In this document: positions 45,461 through 54,766 of the stretch, in pieces
How the letters are laid out: every line of letters begins with the position of its first letter
How positions within the stretch are numbered: position 1 is the stretch's first letter
Origin: Bin80 sp965220935
Lineage (GTDB): Bacteria; Bacteroidota; Rhodothermia; Rhodothermales; Bin80
Direction: 5' to 3'
Assembly: GCA_965220935.1 (NCBI GenBank)
Contig: OZ244857.1
Coordinates: forward strand, 2,418,001 to 2,482,000
Length of the DNA stretch: 64,000 nucleotides
Program-made: the position numbers and the translations under genes
The notes under the pieces: generated by a model
Seen by the model: only the letters and a program-made list of their open reading frames with translations
What the model was told of the DNA's origin: nothing
Databases searched by the model: none

Positions 45461-46486
45461 ATGCTATTACCTGAAGATTTTGGACAGTTACAGCAGACCT
45501 TGGAAGAAGCTGGGGTCTCTGGGCAACAGTTACGCGTGTCTCTGTTACGCCACTGTAGTGACTTGATCCAGCACCTCACGCACGATCTTGGCATGCCCAG
45601 TGCTCTTGACACTACGTCTGATTCTGCTCAAGAACCCATTCATGCAGATCCAGAAGAAGAGACATCGACAGCGCCTTTGTCGTCGCCCAGTTTCCCCGAA
45701 TATGGGGATGAGTCCGATCTCCATCAGATTCGCATGGAGGCGCTGGAAGTCTTTGATCACCGCCGTCTTGACGAAGAGACCTATGCCGTGTTGTGGATGG
45801 ATGTGCTACGCGTCTGGGGTGCACCCTTCTTGCTGTGTATGGGCTCTACTTTGGAAGGCGATCGGCGTATGTTAGGATTTGAGCAGGCCTCCGCACAGAA
45901 TATCGCCCGTGTGACGCATTTGTTTGCGTCGCTTCTCCATCGTGGACTGTCGCTTGACGATGGACTGCTTTGTATCACCCCCGTCACCGTCACGCTGGAT
46001 CAGGTGTTAATGGACCTGGGTGGTGAGCGCATTCGCCTGCAGCATTGCCATCTGCACAAGCGTGAACGGATCGTAAGTGTTCTCACCGAGGAGCAACAAA
46101 CCCAGATGCGGGGGCAGATCAACCGTGCCTTCTCCATTCCTGATGCCAAACAGGCACGGGAGGCGCTCTTGCGGATTCATGACCGCCTCCTGCGATGGAA
46201 TCGTTCGGCTGCCCAGCGTCTGTTCAAGGATCTGGATCTATGTCTGACCTTGCATCAAACCGGACGGTATGAGCACTTGAGTCGCAGTCTGCGCACAACC
46301 TCTTGCGTTACCCATACCGTGCAGTATGTGAATCAGCGACTGCGAGGCATCCGTCACTGGCTGTCTCCCCAGTCGCGTCGTGCACAACTCGCACTGTTGC
46401 TGCTGGAACGCGAATCAAAGATGCATCGACTCGCTCATGCTTCGTATCTTTCTTCCATGCAAACGTCTCTGTTTCCTTCCACATGA
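45461..46486 (+). CDS. Catalytically degenerate IS256-type transposase paralogue (accessory gene of the element)
   Basis: 341 residues. From about residue 90 it aligns with the neighbouring transposase: RRLDEETYAVLWMD versus RQIGSETYVVLMID; RRMLGFEQAS versus KRVLGFVEAT; HCHLHKRERI versus RCTWHKRENV; LSRSLRTT versus LGRSFQTT. The first catalytic Asp is kept (LWMD). The second has become Thr (LLCITP versus LVCIDG), and the Glu position (TNIIESIN) reads TSCVTHTV. It therefore cannot cut DNA by the DDE mechanism. The frame is intact, in a 2.6-kb element with perfect ends, so it may be kept for DNA binding, regulation or transposase partnering. Function unknown. Confidence 0.8.
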   Translation: MLLPEDFGQLQQTLEEAGVSGQQLRVSLLRHCSDLIQHLTHDLGMPSALDTTSDSAQEPIHADPEEETSTAPLSSPSFPEYGDESDLHQIRMEALEVFDHRRLDEETYAVLWMDVLRVWGAPFLLCMGSTLEGDRRMLGFEQASAQNIARVTHLFASLLHRGLSLDDGLLCITPVTVTLDQVLMDLGGERIRLQHCHLHKRERIVSVLTEEQQTQMRGQINRAFSIPDAKQAREALLRIHDRLLRWNRSAAQRLFKDLDLCLTLHQTGRYEHLSRSLRTTSCVTHTVQYVNQRLRGIRHWLSPQSRRAQLALLLLERESKMHRLAHASYLSSMQTSLFPST

Positions 46487-46580
46487 ATGGATCTCTCCAG
46501 ACGTTGCCAGCAAGAACGACAAAAACCCATAGGTTCTGTCGTTTCTGTTTCTCTTTTTACTCTTTAATCTACCCAATTTA

Positions 46581-47954
46581 ATGAAAACAACCTATCGACA
46601 AGGTCTCCCCGAACGAGACAATGGCTTTATGGAGCTCTTTGAAGAAGAGCTTCAAGATGATGTCAGCGCAGGGAAGTTAGTGGATGATTATGTCACAATG
46701 GCGCAGGAGATCCTTGCCCTGCTGTTAATTGACAATGAAGTGGAGCATTTATGTGGAGCGTACGCGAAGCATGACGATGTCCATGAGGGGCGCTATCAAC
46801 GGTGGGGATCCAATCCAGGCTCCATCAAGATTCAAGGGGAGCGACTGCCGATCCGAGTCCCCCGTGTCCGCGATAGGGTGACCAAGAAAGAGGTTCCTCT
46901 CCAACGCTATCAGAAGTTGCGTAAACTGCCACCGAAGCAACAAGAGCATTTGACCAATCAGGTCTTCTATGGACTCACGCAGCGTAATTATCGCAAAGTG
47001 GTCCGTGCCTTCATCAATGGCATTGCTCCCTTCAAATCCTCGGTCAGTGAGGCATTCATTGAGCAAAGTACGCGAGAGTTGGAAGCGTTTGAACGGCGCC
47101 AGATCGGATCCGAAACGTATGTGGTCCTCATGATTGACGGCAAATATATGCGTGAACGCCAAATCTTGCACTGTGTGGGTATTACCGAAGAGGGACAGAA
47201 GCGCGTTCTGGGATTCGTAGAGGCGACGACGGAGAATGCTGAGGCCGTTGAGGGGTTATTGTTGAATCTGATTGAACGCGGCTTGCGTTATGAGAAGGGA
47301 CTGCTGGTCTGCATTGATGGAGCCAAAGGACTTCGTAAAGCGGTCGAGGATGTCTTTGGGGAGTATGCTCAGGTGCAACGTTGCACCTGGCACAAACGGG
47401 AGAATGTGCTCGGGAAAGTGAGGCAAGCGTCAAAACAACGTATCAAATCGAAACTCAATGATGCGTATAAGACCACAGAGTATGACGAAGCCAAGCAGAA
47501 GTTGGACACCCTCTGTGATACGCTGGACAAAGAAGGAGAAGGCATGGCCGCCAAGAGCTTGCGGGAAGGCTTAGAAGAAACCCTGACACTCCAAAAACTC
47601 GGAGTGGTGGACGAATTGGGAAGGAGTTTCCAGACGACCAATATCATTGAGAGCATCAATAGCGAGCTTGAAGCGAACCTCAAGCGGATCAAACGCTGGG
47701 TGAACTCAAGTCAGTATCACCGATGGATTGCCATGTCCATCATCAAGAGCGAGCAGAACTTCAACCCCATTGCTGGATCCAGTCATCTGCCAACGCTGCA
47801 GAAAGCACTTCTGGAGCGGGTGCCATCCATGGAGAAAGCACCCAACCCGAGGCAAAATGAACACAAGATACCCCCTATGGATTCAACAGAATCTGTACAT
47901 AAAGAGGAAATGAAGTCTATCTCTAATCGGATAAGAATTCCGAACATCAACTAA
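46581..47954 (+). CDS. IS256-family (Mutator-like) transposase
   Basis: 457 residues, normal length. Family features: an N-terminal DNA-binding part with GERLPIRVPRVRD and a helix-turn-helix around RNYRKVVRAFING; a DDE core with VVLMIDGKYMRE (first Asp), LVCIDGAKGLRKAV (second Asp), the CxxH-type RCTWHKRENV; and TTNIIESINSELE (Glu). The C-terminus RIKRWVNSSQYHRWIA is typical. The stop at 47954 lies inside the right inverted repeat. The gene is intact, so the element may still be mobile. It begins 94 bp after the degenerate paralogue. Confidence 0.96.
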   Translation: MKTTYRQGLPERDNGFMELFEEELQDDVSAGKLVDDYVTMAQEILALLLIDNEVEHLCGAYAKHDDVHEGRYQRWGSNPGSIKIQGERLPIRVPRVRDRVTKKEVPLQRYQKLRKLPPKQQEHLTNQVFYGLTQRNYRKVVRAFINGIAPFKSSVSEAFIEQSTRELEAFERRQIGSETYVVLMIDGKYMRERQILHCVGITEEGQKRVLGFVEATTENAEAVEGLLLNLIERGLRYEKGLLVCIDGAKGLRKAVEDVFGEYAQVQRCTWHKRENVLGKVRQASKQRIKSKLNDAYKTTEYDEAKQKLDTLCDTLDKEGEGMAAKSLREGLEETLTLQKLGVVDELGRSFQTTNIIESINSELEANLKRIKRWVNSSQYHRWIAMSIIKSEQNFNPIAGSSHLPTLQKALLERVPSMEKAPNPRQNEHKIPPMDSTESVHKEEMKSISNRIRIPNIN

Positions 47955-48984
47955 TTTTCGGACAACCCCCATCAATCATCATGGTGTCCCCTAATGGAAC
48001 ATCATTGAATGTTTTTGCGAGAACCTGTCGTTTCCTCTTATCAATACCGTGGGCGCGCTGTCTATAATACTGAAGTCGAAACTCCGCCCCCTTTTCAAGG
48101 ACAATCCGCAGGCCCGCATCCGTCATTTGATGATTGTTAGATTTAAGATAATTAGCAGCAGGCTTAACATAGGAAATGATATGCTGTGGCCATCCATGCG
48201 TTTGCTCAGAGATGGACTCAATCCATGGAGTTGGATCATCTATCGCTCCACCTGCTTCCGTGAGCCAATCTCGGATCACTTTATATTCTGAATCTTTATC
48301 CAATCGCCCCAGATTTATTAAAGATTCTCCTTCAAATCGTGATATGCCCAGTGAGTTAAAAGCAGACTCGGTCGTGCCAAGTCCAGCGGACAGAAGAATG
48401 ACTGGACGGTCTAACCGCCCATTATGAATCGCTTTGAGTACGTTGGCGGCAACCGTGTGCTGTTGACCAACTGGCTTGTTTGAACCTCCAAGCATCTGCG
48501 CCTCGTCCAAGATGAGAAGTAAAGGTTTCCTCCCCGACTTGAGGACTTTTTTGATGGTTGCGGCAGAATCCTTCACACTTAGTTCAATGCTCCCAACCTC
48601 TGGTAGCCCTGCGTTCACCTTTCCACTAAGCTTTTTTAGTATATTCCGATCTGGAATGGATTCGCGGAGGGTCTTAACATCCCAAAGAGCGGGCGCATCA
48701 ATTTCAGCAGTTTTCCATTTTCGGTCCTCAGCAACCAGCCTCAGTTGATCAAGTAATGCCGTCTTTCCCGCGCCCGGTGCTCCTTGTATCAGGAAAGTGG
48801 ATCCCCTTTTTTTGGAGAGATAGCGTTTAAGGGCGCTGGTAAACATGTCAATAACTTCTTGCCTCCCGTGAAAATATTCAGCAGGTCCTCGATCCTCAAT
48901 GAAATCAGAACTCATGGTATTTCAGGATTGATTAAATGCACGCAAACGCTGGAAATTTGATCTCGGTTGATCATGTCGTAGCAT

Positions 48985-50190
48985 TTACTGCTCACGACTC
49001 CACTTGGATGAATCTTTTTCTTGTTTTGGCAGCTCGCGCCTCACCTTGGATAACTCATCCTCTATCTTCGGCATGTCAACTTGCTTTCTGCCATACGCCT
49101 CAATCAGCCATGTTTGCATGGAGGGAATCGGCACACCGTAGTATCCGTCTTCGTTCTTATCAATGATTCCTTGCTCAAGCGCTTGCTTGAAGAGATTGTC
49201 TGCTACTTCAGGAGGATACTCCTCTTCAAGAATAGATATAATTGACGTGCGCGTCGTAGTTCCACCAATTGGGAGATGGGCGAGAGATCTGGCGAGAGAT
49301 TGACGTTGCTCCCCGTCAATATCATGTGCACGCTGCCTGTAATACCGAAGTCGTGACTCCGCCCCCTTTTCAAGGACAATCCGCAGGCCCGCATCCGTCA
49401 TTTGATGATTGTTAGATTTAAGATAATTAGCAGCAGGCTTAACATAGGAAATGATATGCTGTGGCCATCCATGCGTTTGCTCAGAGATGGACTCAATCCA
49501 TGGAGTTGGATCATCTATCGCTCCACCTGCTTCCGTGAGCCAATCTCGGATCACTTTATATTCTGAATCTTTATCCAATCGCCCCAGATTTATTAAAGAT
49601 TCTCCTTCAAATCGTGATATGCCCAGTGAGTTAAAAGCAGACTCGGTCGTGCCAAGTCCAGCGGCCAGAAGAATGACTGGACGATCTAACCGCCCATTAT
49701 GAACCGCCTTGAGTACGTTGGCGGCAACCGTGTGCTGTTGACCAACTGGCTTGTTTGAACCTCCAAGCATCTGCGCCTCGTCCAAGATGAGAAGTAAAGG
49801 TTTCCTCCCAGACTTGAGGACTTTTTTGATGGTTTCGGCAGAATCCTTTACACTTATTTCAATGCTCCCAACCTCTGGTAGCCCTGCGTTCACCTTTCCA
49901 CTAAGCTTTTTTAGTATATTCCGATCTGGAATGGATTCGCGGAGGGTCTTAACATCCCAAAGAGCGGGCGCATCAATTTCAGCAGTTTTCCATTTTCGGT
50001 CCTCAGCAACCAGCCTCAGTTGATCAAGTAATGCCGTCTTTCCCGCGCCTGGTGCTCCTTGTATCAGGAAAGTGGATCCCCTTTTTTTGGAGAGATAGCG
50101 TTTAAGGGCGCTGGTAAACATGTCAATAACTTCTTGCCTCCCGTGAAAATATTCAGCAGGTCCTCGATCCTCAATGAAATCAGAACTCAT
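48985..50190 (-). CDS. AAA+ ATPase array copy 2
   Basis: 401 residues. Walker A is GAPGAGKT (45-52), Walker B is LLLILDEAQ (132-140), a sensor-like SAGLGTTE/AAGLGTTE follows, and a C-terminal winged-helix-like part ends in WLIEAYGRKQ. It belongs to the ORC1/AAA_16-like NTPases; no partner domain is fused. The N-terminal 190 residues are nearly identical to copy 1, but the C-terminus (DIDGEQRQSLARSLAHLPIG) matches copy 3 instead. Segment types: common N, middle X, C-terminal A. The 78-bp spacer to copy 3 is itself repeated. Function unknown; the location beside a defence island suggests immunity or regulation. Confidence 0.8.
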   Translation of the reverse strand: MSSDFIEDRGPAEYFHGRQEVIDMFTSALKRYLSKKRGSTFLIQGAPGAGKTALLDQLRLVAEDRKWKTAEIDAPALWDVKTLRESIPDRNILKKLSGKVNAGLPEVGSIEISVKDSAETIKKVLKSGRKPLLLILDEAQMLGGSNKPVGQQHTVAANVLKAVHNGRLDRPVILLAAGLGTTESAFNSLGISRFEGESLINLGRLDKDSEYKVIRDWLTEAGGAIDDPTPWIESISEQTHGWPQHIISYVKPAANYLKSNNHQMTDAGLRIVLEKGAESRLRYYRQRAHDIDGEQRQSLARSLAHLPIGGTTTRTSIISILEEEYPPEVADNLFKQALEQGIIDKNEDGYYGVPIPSMQTWLIEAYGRKQVDMPKIEDELSKVRRELPKQEKDSSKWSREQ

Positions 50191-50268
50191 AATATTTTTG
50201 GGTTGATTTAATGATTAGATACACGCAAAACGCTGGAAATTTCATCTCGGTTGATCATGTCGTAGCAT

Positions 50269-51483
50269 TTACTGCTCACGACTCCACTTGGATGAATCTT
50301 TTTCTTGTTTTGGCAGCTCGCGCCTCACCTTGTACGACTCATACTCTATTTTCGGCATGTCAATCTGCTTTCGGCCATACGCCTCAATCAGCCATGTTTG
50401 CATGGAGGGAATCGGCACACCGTAGTATCCGTCTTCGTTCTTATCAATGATTCCTTGCTCAAGCGCTTGCTTGAAGAGATTGTCTGCTACTTCAGGAGGA
50501 TACTCCTCTTCAAGAATAGATATAATTGACGTGCGCGTCGTAGTTCCACCAATTGGGAGATGGGCGAGAGATCTGGCGAGAGATTGACGTTGCTCCCCGT
50601 CAATATCATGTGCACGCTGTCTGTAATACCGAAGCCGAGACTCCGCACCCTTTTCAAGGACAATCCGCAAGCCCGCATCCGTCATTTGATGGTTGTTGGA
50701 CTTAAGATAACCAACAGCAGGCTTAACATAGGAAATGATATGCTGTGGCCATCCATGCGTTTCCTTGGCAATGACATCAATCCATGGATCGGGATTCCCC
50801 TCGGCAGCACCTACTTCCGTGAGCCAATCCCGGATCACTTCATGTTCTGAATCTTTATCCAATCGCCCCAGATTTATTAAAGATTCTCCTTCAAATCGTG
50901 ATATATTAAATGATTTAAAAGCAGACACGGTCGTTCCAAGTCCAGCGGTAAGAAGCATGACAGGCCTTCCCAAGTCACCATTGTGTATTTTGCCAAGTAC
51001 ACTAGTAACTACACCCCTCACCCCATCAGGAACCACTCTATCTGACCCCAGAGACTGGGCTTCATCCAAGATGAGCAGGAGCGGATTCTTGTCATCTTGG
51101 AGGATTTTCATTATCGTGAGTGCAACAGGACTGGCTTCAACAGAAAATCCAGCGCTAGCTTTGATAATTTTCTCAACGCCAACTTCCGCAGATGCCCCAG
51201 TAATACGCATTCCAGATTTCTTTCCAAGACAGTGCGAGAGATCCTCTGGGCTCCATAAAGCGTTTGGGTAAATATCCGCGATTTGCCATTTCTTCTTTAC
51301 TATCTTTTTGCACTCATGAAGAAGTGCGGTCTTGCCCGCGCCTGGTGCCCCTTGTATAAGGAATGTGGTTCCTCTTTTTTTGGAGAGATAGCGTTTAAGT
51401 GCGCTGGTAAAAGTGTCAATAATTTCTTGTCTCCCGTGAAAATATTCAGCTGGACCTCGATCCTCAATGAAATCAGAACTCAT
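50269..51483 (-). CDS. AAA+ ATPase array copy 3 (divergent middle segment)
   Basis: 404 residues. The first ~55 residues, including Walker A GAPGAGKT, match copies 1 and 2. Residues ~56-190 are strongly different (HECKKIVKKKWQIADIYPNA, SGMRITGASAEVGVEKIIKA, LLLILDEAQSLGSDRVVPDG) although the fold landmarks remain. From SRFEGESLINLGRLDKDSE onward it is again almost identical to copy 2. Segment types: common N, middle Y, C-terminal A. The sharp change in similarity inside the gene points to segment replacement by recombination or gene conversion. It ends 24 bp before copy 4's stop region. Confidence 0.8.
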   Translation of the reverse strand: MSSDFIEDRGPAEYFHGRQEIIDTFTSALKRYLSKKRGTTFLIQGAPGAGKTALLHECKKIVKKKWQIADIYPNALWSPEDLSHCLGKKSGMRITGASAEVGVEKIIKASAGFSVEASPVALTIMKILQDDKNPLLLILDEAQSLGSDRVVPDGVRGVVTSVLGKIHNGDLGRPVMLLTAGLGTTVSAFKSFNISRFEGESLINLGRLDKDSEHEVIRDWLTEVGAAEGNPDPWIDVIAKETHGWPQHIISYVKPAVGYLKSNNHQMTDAGLRIVLEKGAESRLRYYRQRAHDIDGEQRQSLARSLAHLPIGGTTTRTSIISILEEEYPPEVADNLFKQALEQGIIDKNEDGYYGVPIPSMQTWLIEAYGRKQIDMPKIEYESYKVRRELPKQEKDSSKWSREQ

Positions 51484-51507
51484 AATATTTTTGGGTTGAT
51501 TTAATGG

Positions 51508-52848
51508 TTAGATACACGCAAAACGCTGGAAATTCATCTCTGTTGATTGAAAAGTAGCGTTACCCCTCACGACTCCACTTTGATGGTCTTTTTCTGGTTT
51601 AGGCGACTCATCCTCTATCTTCGGCATGTCAATCTGCTTTCGGCCATACGCCTCAATCAGCCATGTTTGCATGGACGGAATCGGCACACCGTAGTATCCG
51701 TCTTCGTTCTTATCAATGATTCCTTGCTCAAGCGCTTGCTTGAAGAGATTGTCTGCTGCTTCTTTGGAATACGCTTGCTTGAGTGAAGATTTGATGTCAT
51801 CAATCATCATGGTGTCCCCTAATGGAATATCATTGAATGTTTTTGCGAGAACCTGTCGTTTCCTCTTATCAATGCCGTGAGCGCGCTGTCTATAACACAT
51901 CGCCCGACGCTCCGCCCCCTTTTCAAGTACTATCCGCAAGCCCGCATCCGTCATTTGATGATTGTTAGATTTAACATAACTAGTAGCAGGCTTAATATAG
52001 GAAATGATATGCTGTGGCCATCCATGCGTTTGCTCAGAGATGGTCTCAATCCATGGAGTTGGATCATCTATCGCTCCACCTGCTTCCGTGAGCCAATCTC
52101 GGATCACTTCATATTCTGAATCTTTATCCAATCGCCCCAGATTTATTAAAGATTCTCCTTCAAATCGTGATATGCCCAGTGAGTTAAAAGCAGACTTGGT
52201 CGTTCCGAGCCCAGCGGCGAGAAGAATGACTGGACGATCTAACCGCCCATTATGAATCGCCTTGAGTACGTTGGCGGCAACCGTGTGCTGTTGACCAACT
52301 GGCTTGTTTGAACCTCCAAGCATCTGCGCCTCGTCCAAGATGAGAAGTAAAGGTTTTCTCCCCGACTTGAGCACTTTTTTGATGGTTTCGGCAGAATCCT
52401 TCACACTTATTTCAATGCTCCCAACCTCTGGTAGCCCTGCGTTCACCTTTCCACTAAGCTTTTTTAGTATATTCCGATCTGGAATGGATTCGCGGAGGGT
52501 CTTAACATCCCAAAGAGCGGGCGCATCAATTTCAGCAGTTTTCCATTTTCGGTCCTCAGCAACCAGCCTCAGTTGATCAAGTAATGCCGTCTTTCCCGCG
52601 CCTGGTGCTCCTTGTATCAGGAAAGTGGCTCCCGCTTTAAGTGTGGTGGATTCAGAGAGGACTGTCTCAAATCTGGATATAATGTCTTCCCTTCCGTGAA
52701 AAAATGCCGCAGGTCCACGATCACGCCCAGTTGCGGGAGTCGGCGACTTCCCGTCATCGGGAGTTTGTGTAGACGGCTTTGAATGTGGATAGCGGAACAT
52801 GGTTAGATGATGTGGACGAATTTGTCTACTCATCTCTGTACGCCCCAC
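51508..52848 (-). CDS. AAA+ ATPase array copy 4 (different N-terminus)
   Basis: 446 residues; an internal ATG (MSRQIRPHH, residue 6) may be the real start. The N-terminal ~75 residues are unlike the other copies (Pro/Thr-rich leader, then DRGPAAFFHGREDIISRFET). From GATFLIQGAPGAGKT onward it matches copy 1: middle type X and C-terminal type B (GIDKRKRQVLAKTFNDIPLG). The tail after IEDESPKPEKD is frameshifted relative to the others and reads a new end (NFQRFACI). It is first in transcription order and has its own upstream region. Role unknown. Confidence 0.78.
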   Translation of the reverse strand: MGRTEMSRQIRPHHLTMFRYPHSKPSTQTPDDGKSPTPATGRDRGPAAFFHGREDIISRFETVLSESTTLKAGATFLIQGAPGAGKTALLDQLRLVAEDRKWKTAEIDAPALWDVKTLRESIPDRNILKKLSGKVNAGLPEVGSIEISVKDSAETIKKVLKSGRKPLLLILDEAQMLGGSNKPVGQQHTVAANVLKAIHNGRLDRPVILLAAGLGTTKSAFNSLGISRFEGESLINLGRLDKDSEYEVIRDWLTEAGGAIDDPTPWIETISEQTHGWPQHIISYIKPATSYVKSNNHQMTDAGLRIVLEKGAERRAMCYRQRAHGIDKRKRQVLAKTFNDIPLGDTMMIDDIKSSLKQAYSKEAADNLFKQALEQGIIDKNEDGYYGVPIPSMQTWLIEAYGRKQIDMPKIEDESPKPEKDHQSGVVRGNATFQSTEMNFQRFACI

Positions 52849-53878
52849 CGCGCGATTCGTTCAGTGGTCAATAAGTAAAGTATTTCGTGATGTGGCAGAT
52901 CCCCTATCTGGTTATTAGAGAATCATCCTTTGCCATAGACCCTATCTATTTGGGCTTCCATATGGGTGTATGGGATCTCTGGCTGTGCTTAAGTCGTATT
53001 ACGATTAGAGCAAAACTTTTGCATCTCCGTTGATCATACAGTAGCATTTATCGATCCGTAGAATGCTTTTATACACTTTTTATTGTTTTTTAGTGGATGG
53101 CTATTTTATGGAGTTACTGTCTCACCAACAATTGAACTGCTTTTGGACAATACACGACAAATATAGTATATCCACTAAATCAGCACTGCACAATACCTGA
53201 CTTTCCTAACCAGTAGTGCGCTGAATGTAGATTCCCACACCTCTGCGATAGAATATCTTCTATATCATAAGGTTCCTATTAGCAAACGCAATGGTATTAG
53301 ATGTGATTCTCTCGCATTCAGAATCCTCCCTTGTCCTAATCCGTGCAACGCCTGTGGTTTGAAATAACCTGCCCAACCGACACGCCCATTATTTTGTTGC
53401 GCTCTTGGGTTGACGTGACCCAAGCTAGTACCTGATAGACGATGTAGCTGACTCTCAGATCGTACATGTCTACCTTGAGTAGAAAGCAGTACACCATACA
53501 ACGCTTCTTCGCGAAGCATCAATCTGTCGCAGAGAGTCCGTCAACCATCCTGCTACACAAGTAGTGGACTAACTGATACCGCAGATTTACCCCCATTTAT
53601 GAATTTTGGAGTATTTCGGGTAGGATTTTTACCCTTTAAATCTCATGCATGTATCTTCAATAGATTTTTCCAGTGTCCACCACCTGAATAGACTGTACAT
53701 GTTATCACTTCTTTGCTCCACGAAGAGACTGTTTGCGTTAACAAATGCCTTCCCATGTACCTCCACAGACGGATTGCGTCTTTCCAGAAAAAACCGATTT
53801 TGACTGAATTGATCACGAAATAATCTCAGTGTGGTGGCATAATTAGTTTTCAGTATTAAAATCTGAAAAGATGAGGTT
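52849..53878. other. Long gene-poor region between the ATPase array and the tnpB element
   Basis: About 1 kb. Near 53030-53060 CCGTTGATCATACAGTAGCATTTATCG is a diverged copy of the spacer repeated between the ATPase genes (matching halves: GTTGATCAT and GTAGCATTTA). An 85-codon minus-strand frame at 53265-53522 starts MMLREEALYG but resembles no family I know. No RNA gene was recognised. Confidence 0.45.
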
Positions 53879-53909
53879 TAATTTAGGGAATTATATACGT
53901 GAGTACCCA
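53879..53909 (+). repeat. Left terminal inverted repeat of the tnpB element
   Basis: 31 bp reading TAATTTAGGGAATTATATAC then GTGAGTACCCA. It is the inverse of 61477-61508 apart from one extra A there. The hairpin AGAATGGAACCATTCT (53911-53926) follows directly. Confidence 0.85.
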
Positions 53910-54009
53910 AAGAATGGAACCATTCTATTTGAGAGGGTGCAACAGACACAATAGGATAGAGGAGATTCTACCCTATTGCTTACCATAACATCAACTTGTA
54001 CTTGACATT

Positions 54010-54302
54010 ATGCCTGTTCAAAAGGCTTATAACCCTTCGGGTTCAAACTGTTCCTATCGTGGAATAGAGTATCGCCTATTATCTGGCACGCAGTGGAAAG
54101 CCCATCTCTTGTCAGGGCTTTGCGGAGCATGCAGGTTTGTATGGAATACGTTTCTTGACCAAATCAACAGGGACTATAAAGACGAACATAAGGATAATCC
54201 AGAATTGACCTGGCCGTCATTAAGTAGGAGATACACTTCTTTTCGCCAACCATTTCTTGGTTGAATCGGTACTCGTCCAATATTGTACGAAACACCTTAA
54301 AG
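54010..54302 (+). pseudogene. tnpB 5' fragment (RNA-guided nuclease family), frameshifted
   Basis: Reads YRLLSGTQWKAHLLSGLCGACRFVWNTFLDQ, the N-terminal signature of TnpB/OrfB, through LSRRYTSFRQ. After a frame change near 54245 it continues WLNRYSSNIVRNTLK up to 54302. The next natural residues (HQAEAWQAFFKG) appear only at 60558, after the inserted segment. The product is dead as read. Confidence 0.82.
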
Positions 54303-54727
54303 GTATCGTTACGAAAATCTCGTGTGACATGATCTATTGGTTGAGATCTGTCTGGACAAAATAGTTGAATTAAAGTTCGTCATCCATGATGTCCCTCAGT
54401 GACTACCTGTTTTACGGTAGTGCTGGTAGCTTAACGTACAACCGACAGAACCACATTTAACTCATTCATAGTGATGTTCTGGCAATATATCATCTGCTCT
54501 TCATCGCCAACAAAATCTCAAAATGAACCTTTGCAATCTTTTGACTGTAAGAAGTGATTGATTGGTACGAGAATTTTTTCTTAACAATTGGCATCGTTCA
54601 TAAACTCGTTTATTTGTTATGTTAGTCTTCAATATCCTACTCTACGTTTCTCTTGTTGGTCACGGATCTGTTGTGAGTCCTGACGCTCCATACGCAGCAG
54701 GTGTGAATAACCCTGTTCTGAAGTCTA

Positions 54728-54739
54728 CCCCCCCCCCCC
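54728..54739 (+). repeat. Poly-C tract (C12) between signal-peptide start and surface-protein frame
   Basis: Twelve consecutive C. An ATG at 54619 opens a frame with a signal-like N-terminus (MLVFNILLYVSLVGHG). It enters the tract and leaves it one frame away from the 1,844-residue protein. With 11 or 14 C the two would be one continuous frame. As read, translation from 54619 stops at 54789. Confidence 0.9.
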
Positions 54740-54766
54740 ATTTTTTCTTCACCCAGCGAGACGGGT

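Larger units (their letters stand above)
45374..47969 (+). mobile_element. IS256-family element with two genes, 28-bp perfect inverted repeats and 8-bp target duplication
   Basis: 2,596 bp. The ends, starting GGGGTTGTCCGAAAATTAGT, are perfect inverted repeats of 28 bp (45374-45401 and 47942-47969). The flanking octamer CATCAATC is duplicated (45366-45373 and 47970-47977). The uninterrupted sequence is preserved in copy 4 of the host gene near 51800, which confirms the exact insertion point. Unlike typical IS256 elements of about 1.3-1.5 kb with one gene, it has two genes on the same strand. One is a normal transposase, the other a degenerate paralogue. Confidence 0.95.
45127..48915 (-). pseudogene. 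AAA+ ATPase array copy 1, split by an IS256-family element
   Basis: The N-terminal part (47970-48915) starts MSSDFIEDRGPAEYFHGRQE and carries Walker A GAPGAGKT and Walker B LLLILDEAQ. The C-terminal part (45127-45373) ends in WSRER. Removing 45374-47969 and one copy of the 8-bp duplication restores a continuous frame of about 394 residues. The gene was therefore intact before insertion. As it stands, the 5' part reads a few codons into the element and stops at 47947, losing the C-terminal winged-helix-like region. The segment types are: common N-terminus, middle type X, C-terminus type B. Confidence 0.9.

Noticed and set aside
49451..52576. Repeated plus-strand frames of 80-96 codons opposite the ATPase genes
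   Set aside because: They are antisense shadows that recur only because the ATPase genes are repeated.
53265..53522. 85-codon minus-strand frame (MMLREEALYG...)
   Set aside because: No recognisable domain, no neighbour context and no clear ribosome-binding site.
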